DNA of 64,000 nucleotides. Origin: Novosphingobium sp. JCM 18896 (lineage in GTDB: Bacteria > Pseudomonadota > Alphaproteobacteria > Sphingomonadales > Sphingomonadaceae). The notes below the pieces were generated by a model. That model saw only the letters and a list, made by a program, of their open reading frames with translations. It did not search any database and had not been told where the DNA came from. Position 1 is the first letter of the stretch. Each line of letters starts with the position of its first letter. The stretch spans positions 744,001-808,000 of the forward strand of contig NZ_JAPCZF010000003.1 of assembly GCF_025938095.1 (NCBI RefSeq), read 5' to 3'. Below, in pieces: positions 26,948 through 35,158 of this stretch. A program made the position numbers and the translations under genes.

Positions 26948-27903
26948 TTGAGGCTTTCCATATAGGCAGCCAGTGCGGCGAGATCCTCGGGCGCGAGCTG
27001 CTTGTAGCCCGGCATCCGGTTGCCGGGCTTGAGCGTCTGGCTGTCAGCGATCCAGCCCATCAGCGTCCCGCGATTGTTGGGTAGGATGCCCGCGCCCAGG
27101 GTGCGGCGCGAACCGACGTGGCTGAGATCGGGGCCGGCAAGGCCGTTGGCCTCGGTGCCCGCGATCGTGTGGCAGGCTGCGCAGCCGCTCGTTCGGAAAA
27201 GTTCGGCGCCCCGCTGCGCTTCGGGTGGGGGCGGCGCACGCCGGCCCGCTTGCCAGCGGGCGAAGGTCTCGGGGGTGTGGGCGACGACGGCGAAACCCAT
27301 CAGCGCATGCGGGCCGCCGCAATATTCGGCGCATTGGCCGCCGTAGGTGCCCGGCCTGTCCGCCTGGATGCGCAGGAGGTTGGTGCGGCCGGGGATCATG
27401 TCCATTTTGCCGGCGAGGTTCGGGACCCAGAACGAGTGGATCACGTCGGCCGAGGCGAGCTCGAGCAGCACGCTCTTTCCAACCGGGATGTGCAGCTCAT
27501 TGGCATCGCGGATCACCGTGCGACCCGCCGCGTCGAGATAGGCGACGCGCCACCACCACATCTCGCCGGTGATGCGCACGCGCATTTCGTCTGCACGCGG
27601 GCCGGTCGCCTGGAGATCGCCGGTCAGTCGCAGGCCCCAGATCAGCAGCGCTGTCAGCACCACTCCGGGAAAGGCGACGCCGCCAATCCAGATCGCGCGG
27701 TCGCCCCCGAGCCGGCGCCGCAACGACGGCTTGCCCCAGAGCGCCACGGCGAGGGCCGCGAGGACGACGATCAGCACTATCGTCCCGCCGATCAGCAGCG
27801 CCCAGGTGAGCAAGACCACGGGCTGGGCAAAGGGGCCGCCCGCGTCGAGCACCGGCGGCGGCCAGCCGCTCAAGACCGAAGTCAGGCCGGCTTCAACGCG
27901 CAT
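26944..27903 (-). CDS. Cytochrome c oxidase subunit II with fused heme c domain (caa3 type)
   Basis: The 319-aa protein has two N-terminal transmembrane helices (about 29-55 and 71-91). A cupredoxin CuA domain follows, with ligands His156, Cys191, Cys195, His199 and Met202 (GQCAEYCGGPHALM). A C-terminal cytochrome c domain has CAACH at 241-245 and a distal Met. This is the caa3 arrangement, in which electrons pass from cytochrome c through CuA to subunit I. No clear cleavable signal peptide is seen. It overlaps the upstream lipoprotein cytochrome by 11 nt and subunit I by 4 nt. Confidence 0.95.
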   Translation of the reverse strand: MRVEAGLTSVLSGWPPPVLDAGGPFAQPVVLLTWALLIGGTIVLIVVLAALAVALWGKPSLRRRLGGDRAIWIGGVAFPGVVLTALLIWGLRLTGDLQATGPRADEMRVRITGEMWWWRVAYLDAAGRTVIRDANELHIPVGKSVLLELASADVIHSFWVPNLAGKMDMIPGRTNLLRIQADRPGTYGGQCAEYCGGPHALMGFAVVAHTPETFARWQAGRRAPPPPEAQRGAELFRTSGCAACHTIAGTEANGLAGPDLSHVGSRRTLGAGILPNNRGTLMGWIADSQTLKPGNRMPGYKQLAPEDLAALAAYMESLK

Positions 27904-28258
27904 GTGCGGACTGCGGGGCGGAGTGCAGGAAGGCAGCGATGTCCGCGGCGTCTCGCGCGCTCATCGGCTGGCGCGGCATGGCCGTGCCCGCCGGATCAAG
28001 CAGGAATTCGGCGAGACGGTCGGGGCGGTTCGCCTGGCGGCCGGCGATCGAGGCGCGATTGCGAAAGTTCGCCAGCGAAGGCCCGCTCGTGCCGGCGGGC
28101 CAGATACCCGGGATGACGTGGCAGGCGCCGCAGCCGAGCCGCTCGGCTGCGACACGTCCGCGCGCGACGGCTTCGGTGCCAGCCGGATTGGGGGCCAGGC
28201 CGACGTTCTCGCAACCGGCCAGCAGCAATGCCGCAATCAAGGCGATACGCACCCCCAT
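27893..28258 (-). CDS. Monoheme cytochrome c lipoprotein
   Basis: The 121-aa product has a short signal with lipobox LLLAGC near residue 16 and one heme c site, CGACH near residue 46. A C-terminal Met-containing helix (TAMPRQPM) can serve as the distal ligand. It heads the caa3 operon and overlaps the subunit II gene by 11 nt, so it probably delivers electrons to CuA from the outer face of the inner membrane. A GGAAC-N16-GGTT element lies 26-50 nt upstream. Confidence 0.88.
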   Translation of the reverse strand: MGVRIALIAALLLAGCENVGLAPNPAGTEAVARGRVAAERLGCGACHVIPGIWPAGTSGPSLANFRNRASIAGRQANRPDRLAEFLLDPAGTAMPRQPMSARDAADIAAFLHSAPQSAHAR

Positions 28259-28281
28259 TCGTCTGTCGTGCCTCCGATCGT

Positions 28282-28308
28282 GGAACCGCCCGGCGTCGCA
28301 ACTGTTCC
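28282..28308. promoter_or_regulatory. Symmetric divergent EcfG-like promoter candidate
   Basis: On the minus strand, GGAAC (28308-28304), 16 nt, GGTT (28287-28284) points at the caa3 operon, 25 nt before its ATG. On the plus strand, GGAAC (28282-28286), 16 nt, TGTT (28303-28306) points at the diheme cytochrome, 8 nt before its GTG. The two elements share almost the same 27 bp. The symmetry could instead be an operator for an unknown regulator. Confidence 0.4.
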
Positions 28309-28314
28309 GATGGC

Positions 28315-28917
28315 GTGCCGAAGTCCGCGCCCTTTCTCTATCTGGCTGCGATCCTGGCCACGATCCTGGAAGGCTGCGCCGATCCCGGCGGCGGAAATCC
28401 GGCCTTCACCGCCAGCGGCGAGGTCATCGCGCTCGGCGGCGGCGACGGCGGTCCGACCCATGCCTGCGCGTCGTGTCATGGTCTCAAAGGCGAAGGCGAC
28501 GGCAGGCTGGTCCCGCGACTTGCCGGGCTCGACGCCGGCTATCTCCATCGCCAGCTAGACGACTACGCCAACGGCCGCCGCGAGCACGCCGAGATGCGCG
28601 CGATCGTCCGCCGGCTGGGCATGGAGGACCGGGCCAAGGTCTCGGCCTATTATGCCGCACTGCCCGTCACGGCTGCCGCGCTACCCCGGGTGTCGCCGCT
28701 CTATGCGGCGCGATGCGCGCAGTGCCACGGCCCGGCCGGTGAGGGCCGGGGGGCCGGCAATCCGCCGCTCGCCGGGCAGCCCGCTGACTATGTCGAAGCG
28801 CAGCTGCTCGCCTGGCGCGCGGGCAAGCGGCGCGGCGATGGGATGGGCGAGATGCTCGCCGTCAGCCGCGCGCTGGCGCCGGAGCAGGTGCGCCAGCTGG
28901 CAGATCTGCATCGGTAG
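28315..28917 (+). CDS. Diheme cytochrome c (c4-like) lipoprotein
   Basis: The 200-aa product has a hydrophobic signal with possible lipobox ILEGC near residue 18 and two cytochrome c domains, with CASCH in the N-terminal half and CAQCH in the C-terminal half. Each has a later Met, which is the c4 layout. The start is taken as GTG at 28315, since the upstream in-frame ATG at 28228 would overlap the divergent gene and hide the signal peptide; no ribosome binding site is present. It diverges from the caa3 operon and overlaps the convergent b561 gene by 56 nt. Confidence 0.8.
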   Translation: MPKSAPFLYLAAILATILEGCADPGGGNPAFTASGEVIALGGGDGGPTHACASCHGLKGEGDGRLVPRLAGLDAGYLHRQLDDYANGRREHAEMRAIVRRLGMEDRAKVSAYYAALPVTAAALPRVSPLYAARCAQCHGPAGEGRGAGNPPLAGQPADYVEAQLLAWRAGKRRGDGMGEMLAVSRALAPEQVRQLADLHR

Positions 28918-29575
28918 GGCCGGCATCAGGAAGACCGGCATCGTGTAGACCGGGCCGAGGCGTGCGAGACTGCTCTTCGTCGTCTTCGAGCACCGGCAGC
29001 ATCCCGATGAGCGTGTCGTGCTTGTCCCAGAAGTGATGTTTCAGCGCGGCGCCGACATGCAGCGGCACCATGACGAGCAGGCACAGCACGAGCAGCGCGT
29101 GAACGCCCTCCGCCCAGTCGAGCACAGCCCACTGGACCGCGATCGGGACGTCGTGAAACGGCATAAGTGGCCAAGGCAAGCCCAGCAGTTCGAGCCGCGG
29201 CGCGCCATCCAGCGCCGACCACATCGCCCAACCGGTCAGCGGCAGACCGAAGAAGCAGATGTAGAACAGCCCATGCGTCAGATAGGCGAGCTGGGTCTGC
29301 CAACCGAGCCGATCGGCATCGTTGATCGGTCCCGGCACGATGATCCGCCAGACGAGGCGCATGCCGGCGAGCACCAGCATGGCGAGGCCGATCTGAGAAT
29401 GAACCGCATAGGCATCGAGCTTGTCGCCGCCGACGGGCAGACGGCTCATCCGCCAGCCCCAATAGATCTGAAACAGGATCAGCGCCGCCATCAGCCAGTG
29501 GAACGCGATGCCGACCGGCGAGTAGCGGCCCTCGGCGGCATGGCGCGCAGCCCATCGGCGGACGGCCTCGATCAC
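28862..29575 (-). CDS. Cytochrome b561-type membrane cytochrome
   Basis: The 237-aa protein has four transmembrane helices with paired histidines: VGIAFHWLM near residue 25, AVHSQIGLAMLVLAG near 60, and two more in the later helices (GVHALLVLCLLVM, PLHVGAALKHHFW). This fits the cytochrome b561 family. The C-terminal 40 residues are Asp/Pro/Ala-rich and probably disordered. The GTG start overlaps the CtaG-like stop (GTGA). Placed in the formate dehydrogenase-like operon, it could move electrons between the molybdoenzyme, quinone and cytochrome c. Confidence 0.88.
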   Translation of the reverse strand: MIEAVRRWAARHAAEGRYSPVGIAFHWLMAALILFQIYWGWRMSRLPVGGDKLDAYAVHSQIGLAMLVLAGMRLVWRIIVPGPINDADRLGWQTQLAYLTHGLFYICFFGLPLTGWAMWSALDGAPRLELLGLPWPLMPFHDVPIAVQWAVLDWAEGVHALLVLCLLVMVPLHVGAALKHHFWDKHDTLIGMLPVLEDDEEQSRTPRPGLHDAGLPDAGPTDADLPAGAPAPAPARG

Positions 29576-30282
29576 GCCCGAGCCGTCCGTACCGCGCCGC
29601 CCAGGATCCCGCCCGCGACCTTGAGCGCGGCGGCAAGATAGAGCGCGCCGCCCACCACCCACATGATCAACCCGGCGAGCTGCTGGTCGGCGAGCGGCGA
29701 CAGGCCCCAGCCCTGCGTCGTCGTCAGATGCCAGGCGTAGAGCGGCGTCGTCGTGAAAGTGAGGAGCGCACCGAGCAGGCCCATCTGGACCATCGTCGCG
29801 AGCAGGCTGGCGACCGCCAGCGGCGGCGCGGCGGCGCGAACCGCGCGCCAGAACATCAGCGCCGAGCCGAGCAGCGTCGCCTGCATGAGCCAATAGACCA
29901 TGTCGCTCGCGAGCGCCTCGCCATAGATCGGCGGCGCATGCCAGAGCCAAAAGGCCAGGGCATGGGCCGCCGCCCATCGCGCCACCGATCCGGGCGCTCG
30001 CGGGAGAGCCATGGCCAGTAGCGGTGCCACCACGCCCGTCAGGATCACGTGATGGGCCACGCGCATCGCGAAGAGCGCGGAACTGAGCGCGCAGAGCGGA
30101 GAGACGAAGAGCAGCGCGAGGATCGCGATGCCGGTCGACCAGGGCGTCATGCGCGCGCCCAGCGCCCGACCAGCCCAGAACGCCCCGAGCAGGCCCGCGA
30201 TCACGAAAGGATCGAGATTCCAGTGATCCCACAGCTCGACCGGCAGCGGCGGGGCGCCGCAATAGGGTAGCGGCGAGCTCAC
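29572..30282 (-). CDS. CtaG-like (caa3 type) cytochrome oxidase assembly protein
   Basis: The 236-aa polytopic protein has about seven transmembrane helices. HHVILTGVVAPLLAMALPRA, FWLWHAPPIYGEAL and YAWHLTTTQGWGLSPLADQQ are segments characteristic of the caa3_CtaG family (PF09678), implicated in assembling the CuA/caa3 oxidase. The GTG start overlaps the molybdoenzyme stop by 4 nt, and its own stop overlaps the cytochrome b561 start by 4 nt. It supports the idea that this operon and the caa3 oxidase operon belong together. Confidence 0.88.
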   Translation of the reverse strand: MSSPLPYCGAPPLPVELWDHWNLDPFVIAGLLGAFWAGRALGARMTPWSTGIAILALLFVSPLCALSSALFAMRVAHHVILTGVVAPLLAMALPRAPGSVARWAAAHALAFWLWHAPPIYGEALASDMVYWLMQATLLGSALMFWRAVRAAAPPLAVASLLATMVQMGLLGALLTFTTTPLYAWHLTTTQGWGLSPLADQQLAGLIMWVVGGALYLAAALKVAGGILGGAVRTARA

Positions 30283-32564
30283 CCGCGCACGATCCGGACG
30301 GGGACCGACTTGGCCGCCGGGACGTGGCTTTCCTCGGCGTGATGCTCGACCGGGATGAGGACGTTCGCCTCGGGATAGTAAGCGCCGAGACAGCCGCGCG
30401 GAATGTCGTAAGGGGTCACGACCAGCCCCGCGCGCCGCCGCCGCACGCCGTCGCCGGCATCGCTTTCCAGCGCGACGAGGTCGCCTTGCGCCAAGTCTTC
30501 GGCCAGCATGTCCGCGACGTTCATGAACAGCACGTCGCGCGTGCCTTTCACGCCGCGGAAGCGGTCGTGATAGCCGTAGATCGTGGTGTTGAACTGGTCG
30601 TTCGACCGCAGCGTGATCAGGCGGAAGCGCTTGTCGGCATCCTCGAAGCCGGTGGCGCTCAGCGACTTCGGCGCGAAGAATTCCGCCTTGCCGCTCTCTG
30701 TCAGCCAGATCCGTTCGGCGGCCTTGTTGCCCTTCCAGAATCCGCCCGGGGTGAAGAGCCGCTCGTTGTAGTCCGTGAAGATCTCGGGATAGGTTTCCTC
30801 GATCGCGTCGCGGATCAGGCCGTAGTCGGCGGTCCAGGCGTCCCAATCGACCTTGGGATTGGCGGGCAGCAGCCTCTTGGCGAGCGCCGCGACGATCGCC
30901 GGTTCCGACAATAGGTGCTCGCTGGCGGGCGCGATCTTGCCGCGTGAGCCATGGATGCAGCTCGTCGAATCCTCGACCGACACTGCCTGCGGTCCGCTGG
31001 CCTGCACGTCGCGCTCGATCCGCCCGAGGCAGGGCAGAAGGTAGGTAAACTTGCCGGGAAACAGGTGGTTGCGGTTCAGCTTGGTGGCGATCTGCACCGA
31101 TACCTCGAGGCTTGGCCAAGCCTTCTCCATCGCCGCCGTCTCGGGCACGGCACGCAGGAAATTGCCTCCCAGCGCGACGAAGGCACGAACCGATCCGTCG
31201 ATCACGCCGCGGCAGGCACCGACCGTGTCGAGCCCTTTCTCGCGCGGGGCGGTGAAGCCGTATTGCTTCTCCAGTCTCTCGACCGGGACGAGCTCGGTCT
31301 TCTCGGTGATGCCGACCGTGCGCTGGCCCTGGACGTTGGAATGACCGCGCACGGGCATGGGCCCCGCGCCCTGTTTGCCGATGTTGCCGCGCAGCAGCAG
31401 CAGATTCATCACCATGCGGACGTTGTCGACGCCCTTCACGTGCTGGGTGAGGCCCATGCCGTAGATCGCCATGACGGCCTTGGCCTCGGCATAGACCCCT
31501 GCGGCCTCCTCGATTGCAGAGCGCGGCAGGCCGGATTCGTGCTCGATCGCGTCCCAGTCGGTCGCACGGACGCGGGCGGCGAAGTCCTCGAAACCCTTGG
31601 TGTGCTGGTCGATGAAATCGTGGTCGAGCACCGCGGGATCGCCGGCCGCGGCGGCATTGTCGTCCCATTCGATGAGGAACTTCGCGATGCCCGTGATCGC
31701 GGCGATGTCGCCGCCGGCCTTGAGCTGGTGGTACTGGGTCGAGATGTTGGTCTCGGCGAGCGTCGTCATTTCGATCGGGTTCTGCGGATCGGTGAAGCGT
31801 TCGAGGCCGCGCTCGCGCAGCGGATTGAACGTCACGATCTCGACCCCGCGCTTGCGGCAGCTGCGTAGGTTGTGGAGCATCCGCGGCGCGTTCGAGCCGG
31901 TGTTGTGGCCGAAGAAGAACAGCGCGTCGGCGTGATCGAAATCCTCGAGCCGGGTCGTCCCCACCGGCACGCCGATAGCCGCCTTGAGACCGATTGAGGT
32001 CGATTCGTGACACATGTTCGAGCTGTCGGGCAGGTTCTGGTTTCCGAACATGCGCGCCATCAGGCCATACATGTACGAGGCCTCGAGGCTGGTCCGGCCC
32101 GACGAATAGAAGGCGACGGCCTTGGGCGGGATCGGCCGCAGCGCTTCGGCAATCGCCTCGAAGGCCTCGTCCCAGGAGACGGCCTCGTACTTGTCGGTCC
32201 GGGCGTCATAGCGCAGCGGATGGGTCAGGCGGCCGTGCTGCTCGAGCTCGTAGTCGCTCCAGCCGCGCAGTTCGGTGAGGGTATGATCCTCGAAGAAGGC
32301 GGGGGTGGTGCGCAAGGTGGTCAGCTCCCAAGCCGTCGCCTTTGCGCCTTCCTCGCAGAATTCGGCAGGATGCGCGTCCGCCGGCTTGGGCCAGGCACAG
32401 CTCACGCACGCGAAGCCATCGGTCTTGTTCTGCCGCGCGAGCTGCGCCAGCGCCGCGAGGCCGAGCCGCTCGCGCGGCAGGATGTCGGCGAGCGAGCGCA
32501 CCGAGCCCCAGCCGCCGGCGGGACCGCCGAACGGCTTGACGCGGCCCTTGCGCGGCGCGGTCAT
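30279..32564 (-). CDS. FdhF/YdeP-type molybdopterin oxidoreductase
   Basis: The 761-aa protein belongs to the FdhF/YdeP branch of the molybdopterin oxidoreductases. An N-terminal segment has CVSCAWP (Cys53, Cys56); the catalytic core contains SSNMCHESTS, FFFGHNTGSNAPRM and MGLTQHVKG; and a C-terminal molydopterin-dinucleotide binding domain has RSNDQFNTTIYGYHDRF. The family resembles formate dehydrogenase alpha subunits, but its substrate is often unknown. No selenocysteine signal is seen. It is framed by 4-nt overlaps with fdhD (upstream) and the CtaG-like gene (downstream). Confidence 0.9.
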   Translation of the reverse strand: MTAPRKGRVKPFGGPAGGWGSVRSLADILPRERLGLAALAQLARQNKTDGFACVSCAWPKPADAHPAEFCEEGAKATAWELTTLRTTPAFFEDHTLTELRGWSDYELEQHGRLTHPLRYDARTDKYEAVSWDEAFEAIAEALRPIPPKAVAFYSSGRTSLEASYMYGLMARMFGNQNLPDSSNMCHESTSIGLKAAIGVPVGTTRLEDFDHADALFFFGHNTGSNAPRMLHNLRSCRKRGVEIVTFNPLRERGLERFTDPQNPIEMTTLAETNISTQYHQLKAGGDIAAITGIAKFLIEWDDNAAAAGDPAVLDHDFIDQHTKGFEDFAARVRATDWDAIEHESGLPRSAIEEAAGVYAEAKAVMAIYGMGLTQHVKGVDNVRMVMNLLLLRGNIGKQGAGPMPVRGHSNVQGQRTVGITEKTELVPVERLEKQYGFTAPREKGLDTVGACRGVIDGSVRAFVALGGNFLRAVPETAAMEKAWPSLEVSVQIATKLNRNHLFPGKFTYLLPCLGRIERDVQASGPQAVSVEDSTSCIHGSRGKIAPASEHLLSEPAIVAALAKRLLPANPKVDWDAWTADYGLIRDAIEETYPEIFTDYNERLFTPGGFWKGNKAAERIWLTESGKAEFFAPKSLSATGFEDADKRFRLITLRSNDQFNTTIYGYHDRFRGVKGTRDVLFMNVADMLAEDLAQGDLVALESDAGDGVRRRRAGLVVTPYDIPRGCLGAYYPEANVLIPVEHHAEESHVPAAKSVPVRIVRG

Positions 32565-33397
32565 GCCGGGAGTGCCGGCGAGAGCAGCGAGTCCGGCCGC
32601 GCGAGCACCCGCAGATCGAGCCCGGCCTCGCGAGCCCGCGCCAGTGCGAGGCTGGTCGGCGCGGAGATCGTCACGAGCATCGGGCACTGGCTGAGCACGG
32701 CCTTCTCGACGAGTTCGTAGGAACAGCGCGACGAGAGCAGGGCAAATCCGCCGTCCCAGTCGAGCCCCTGGCGCATCATCGCGCCGATCAGCTTGTCGAA
32801 GGCGTTGTGCCGGCCGACGTCCTCGCGGACCAGGCGGATATGGCCCGCGGCGTCGCAGAGCGCAGCGGCATGGACGCCGCCGGTCATGCGATTGAGCGGC
32901 TGATGGTCGGACAAAGCGCCGAGTGCGCGGAACACCGCGAGGCTCGAGGCGTCCGAAGTCGCGGTCAGGTGGGGCAGGGCGCGCATCGCCTGCTCGAGGT
33001 TTTCGACGCCGCACAGACCGCAGCTGCTGTCCGAGGTGCGATGGCGCACGCGATCGGTCAGCCGCTCGGCGACGGCGGCATCGACGGTGATCCGGACGAT
33101 ATAGCCGGCTTCCAGCCGGTAGCAGTCGGTCGCGAGGATCTGCCGTGCCGTGGCGGCCAGGCGTTCGGCGCGCAGGAAACCGTAGATCAGGTCTTCGAGG
33201 TCGAGCGGCGTTGCCATCAGGACGGCATAGCCGAACCCGTTTATCTCGATCGCGACGGGAAATTCCTGCGCGACGTCGCGATCGAGCCCGGCACGGTCGG
33301 TCGAGGAACTGATGCGCTCGAAGGCGATCGGCAGGTGGCCGGGGACCGCGGCGAGCGGATCGCCGGTTGCCGGCGCGAACGAATGGGCTTGTTCCAT
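32561..33397 (-). CDS. fdhD: Formate dehydrogenase accessory sulfurtransferase FdhD
   Basis: The 278-aa protein carries the FdhD cysteine motif SSCGLCG (Cys126, Cys129). It also has GGVHAAALCD and EDVGRHNAFDKLIG, which contribute to cofactor binding. FdhD transfers sulfur to the bis-MGD cofactor of formate dehydrogenases, so its position directly upstream of the YdeP-type enzyme (ATGA overlap) indicates that this enzyme is its client. The ATG at 33397 has no ribosome binding site; a GAAAC-N16-CGTT element ends 8 nt before it, suggesting a leaderless transcript. Confidence 0.95.
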   Translation of the reverse strand: MEQAHSFAPATGDPLAAVPGHLPIAFERISSSTDRAGLDRDVAQEFPVAIEINGFGYAVLMATPLDLEDLIYGFLRAERLAATARQILATDCYRLEAGYIVRITVDAAVAERLTDRVRHRTSDSSCGLCGVENLEQAMRALPHLTATSDASSLAVFRALGALSDHQPLNRMTGGVHAAALCDAAGHIRLVREDVGRHNAFDKLIGAMMRQGLDWDGGFALLSSRCSYELVEKAVLSQCPMLVTISAPTSLALARAREAGLDLRVLARPDSLLSPALPA

Positions 33398-33405
33398 TCT
33401 CGTTG

Positions 33406-33430
33406 AACGGGCCGTGGCGACCTTTGTTTC
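33406..33430 (-). promoter_or_regulatory. EcfG-like promoter candidate for fdhD operon
   Basis: Read on the minus strand: GAAAC (33430-33426), 16 nt, CGTT (33409-33406). The -10 is exact and the -35 has one mismatch to GGAAC. Only 8 nt separate the -10 from the fdhD ATG, which lacks a ribosome binding site. In the other direction, GGAAC at 33445-33449, 17 nt, GCTT is a poorer element upstream of the catalase-like gene. Confidence 0.35.
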
Positions 33431-33507
33431 TTTGCAGGACCTGCGGAACCTGCCTGCAGGCTCACCGCTTGTCCTTGGAAACGCTGCCGTTTTGCCGGAG
33501 ACCCGAG

Positions 33508-34587
33508 ATGCCCATTTTGCCGCCCGTGCCTTACACGCCCGATGTCGAGACCTATCGCGATGACGAGCGGGAAACGGTCGACCAGCTCAACGCGGCCTTC
33601 GACGAGATCCTGACCAGAACGCACGAGGACTACGGCCACGCCGTCCGCGCCGTGCATGCCAAGGCCCATGCGATCCTAGAGGGCACCTTCGTCGTCGAGC
33701 CCAGACTTGCACCCGAGCTGGCTCAGGGGCTTTTCGCCCGTCCCGGCACGCATGCCGCCTTCGTGCGGATCTCGACCAATCCCGGCGACATTCTCGACGA
33801 CGCCATCGCCCTGCCGCGGGGGTTGGCGCTTAAGGTGGCCGACGTGGACGGCGCCCGGCTGCCCGGCGCTGAAGGAACGGCGCAGGATTTCGTGATGATC
33901 AACAGCCCGATCTTCCTCGTGCCGACCGCCAAGAAGTTCGCCGGCAATCTCGCGCTGCTGGCCAAGACGACCGACAAGGCCGAAGGTGCCAAGGTCGCCT
34001 TGTCCAAAGTGCTCCAGGCGGTGAACGGGGCCCTCGGCCTCGTCGGTCTCGACAGTCCGAAGCTGGGCAGTCTGGGCGGTGCGCCGCAGGTCGACCCGCT
34101 CGGCGAGACCTATTTCAGCGTCACGCCGTTCCGGCACGGGGACTACATCGCTAAGTACCGCCTGCGGCCTGTCAGCGAGGCCCTGACCGCGCGTACCGGC
34201 GAGACGATCGACACAACGGATCGCCCCGATGCGATCCGCGAGGATCTGCGCCAGGAAATGGCGGTCATCGACGGCGAATGGGCCTTCGAGGTCCAGCTCT
34301 GCCGCGACCTCGACAAGCAGCCGGTCGAGGATCCAACTGTCGAATGGCAAGAAGACGACGCGCCCTTCGTCCGGGTCGCGACACTGCACTTGCCGCGCCA
34401 GGATAGCTGGGAAGCAGGCGCTCTCCAACGCATCGACGAGGAGATGCGGTTCAGCGTCTGGACGGGGATCGCCGATCATCAGCCGCTGGGCGACATCAAC
34501 CGCGCGCGAAAGGACACTTATCGCCACTCCGCGGAGTTCCGCGAAGGGGCGAACCGCTGTCCGATCCACGAGCCTTCACCAGTTTGA
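33508..34587 (+). CDS. Catalase-related (SrpA-like) heme protein
   Basis: The 359-aa protein matches the small catalase-like family. HAVRAVHAKAHAILEGTF near residue 45 contains the distal His region. It is followed by FVRISTNPGDI, AQDFVMINSPIFLV, a central YFSVTPFRHGDYIAKY and a C-terminal FSVWTGIADHQPLGDINRAR with the Arg expected near the proximal Tyr. It lacks several stretches of full-length catalases. It is likely to bind heme and degrade peroxides or a related substrate. The ATG at 33508 starts the homologous region; the frame is open upstream, but that part is not catalase-like. Confidence 0.88.
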   Translation: MPILPPVPYTPDVETYRDDERETVDQLNAAFDEILTRTHEDYGHAVRAVHAKAHAILEGTFVVEPRLAPELAQGLFARPGTHAAFVRISTNPGDILDDAIALPRGLALKVADVDGARLPGAEGTAQDFVMINSPIFLVPTAKKFAGNLALLAKTTDKAEGAKVALSKVLQAVNGALGLVGLDSPKLGSLGGAPQVDPLGETYFSVTPFRHGDYIAKYRLRPVSEALTARTGETIDTTDRPDAIREDLRQEMAVIDGEWAFEVQLCRDLDKQPVEDPTVEWQEDDAPFVRVATLHLPRQDSWEAGALQRIDEEMRFSVWTGIADHQPLGDINRARKDTYRHSAEFREGANRCPIHEPSPV

Positions 34588-34650
34588 TCTCTCGCTGGGA
34601 TTGCCAGGTCCTGTCGTGCTGACGCTGAGACAGGCAAAAGAGATCGCCGG

Positions 34651-34806
34651 TCAGCTCTCGGGCGGTTCGTCTTCAGGCGGTGGCACGACTTTCGCGCGGG
34701 CAATCAGGGCTTGAGCCTCCTCGAGGGAAATCCCGTGCTTTTGCGCGAGCGCCTCGGCGCTGTAGCGAAGGGGATTATCGGGGGATTGGGGCGGCGTGCC
34801 GGTCAT
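34651..34806 (-). CDS. Small helical protein, 51 aa
   Basis: The likely start is the ATG at 34806, giving a 51-aa product with a Pro-rich N-terminus and a helix-turn-helix-like segment (RYSAEALAQKHGISLEEAQA), then an acidic Pro-rich tail. It resembles the small DUF3606-like stress proteins in length and layout, but the match is not firm. There is no ribosome binding site. It is convergent with the catalase-like gene. Confidence 0.5.
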   Translation of the reverse strand: MTGTPPQSPDNPLRYSAEALAQKHGISLEEAQALIARAKVVPPPEDEPPES

Positions 34807-35158
34807 AAGGAGGATGATCGAGGCTTGAGGGGCTTGTGCAATAACCTGGATTAAGAAACCGCGCGACCAATTCATCCGATATGACCACCCTTCGATCACG
34901 AGACTGCTTAGTGGAAGGGACTGCAGTCGCCACTCAAGTCCGACTTGGCTTGGGGAATATTGCCGCCGATCGGTTGCCAGCGACAACATGCGAGCCGAGC
35001 TACCCTGCCGACAAGGTCAAGACAGATCTTGCCTTAACTTATGTTATGGGCGCCGAATTGATCCCTGTTATCGTGATCTGATCGCCAGAAGAGTGCCTGC
35101 AGGCTCCGGTGACTGAGAGATGTTACGCGCTCCCGCTTGCAAAAATGGGAGCCGGCAT
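34807..35158. other. Intergenic stretch upstream of the Crp/Fnr regulator
   Basis: No gene is recognised. The part near 35030-35060 is AT-rich relative to its surroundings and may hold the promoter of the Crp/Fnr gene. An imperfect inverted repeat (CAAG-N6-CTTG) lies near 35018-35031. No clear FNR box (TTGAT-N4-ATCAA) was found. Confidence 0.4.

Noticed and set aside
33445..33470. GGAAC-N17-GCTT upstream of the catalase-like gene
   Set aside because: The -10 differs at a normally invariant base, so it is listed only as a weak possibility. The same applies to 602-626 and 60826-60850.
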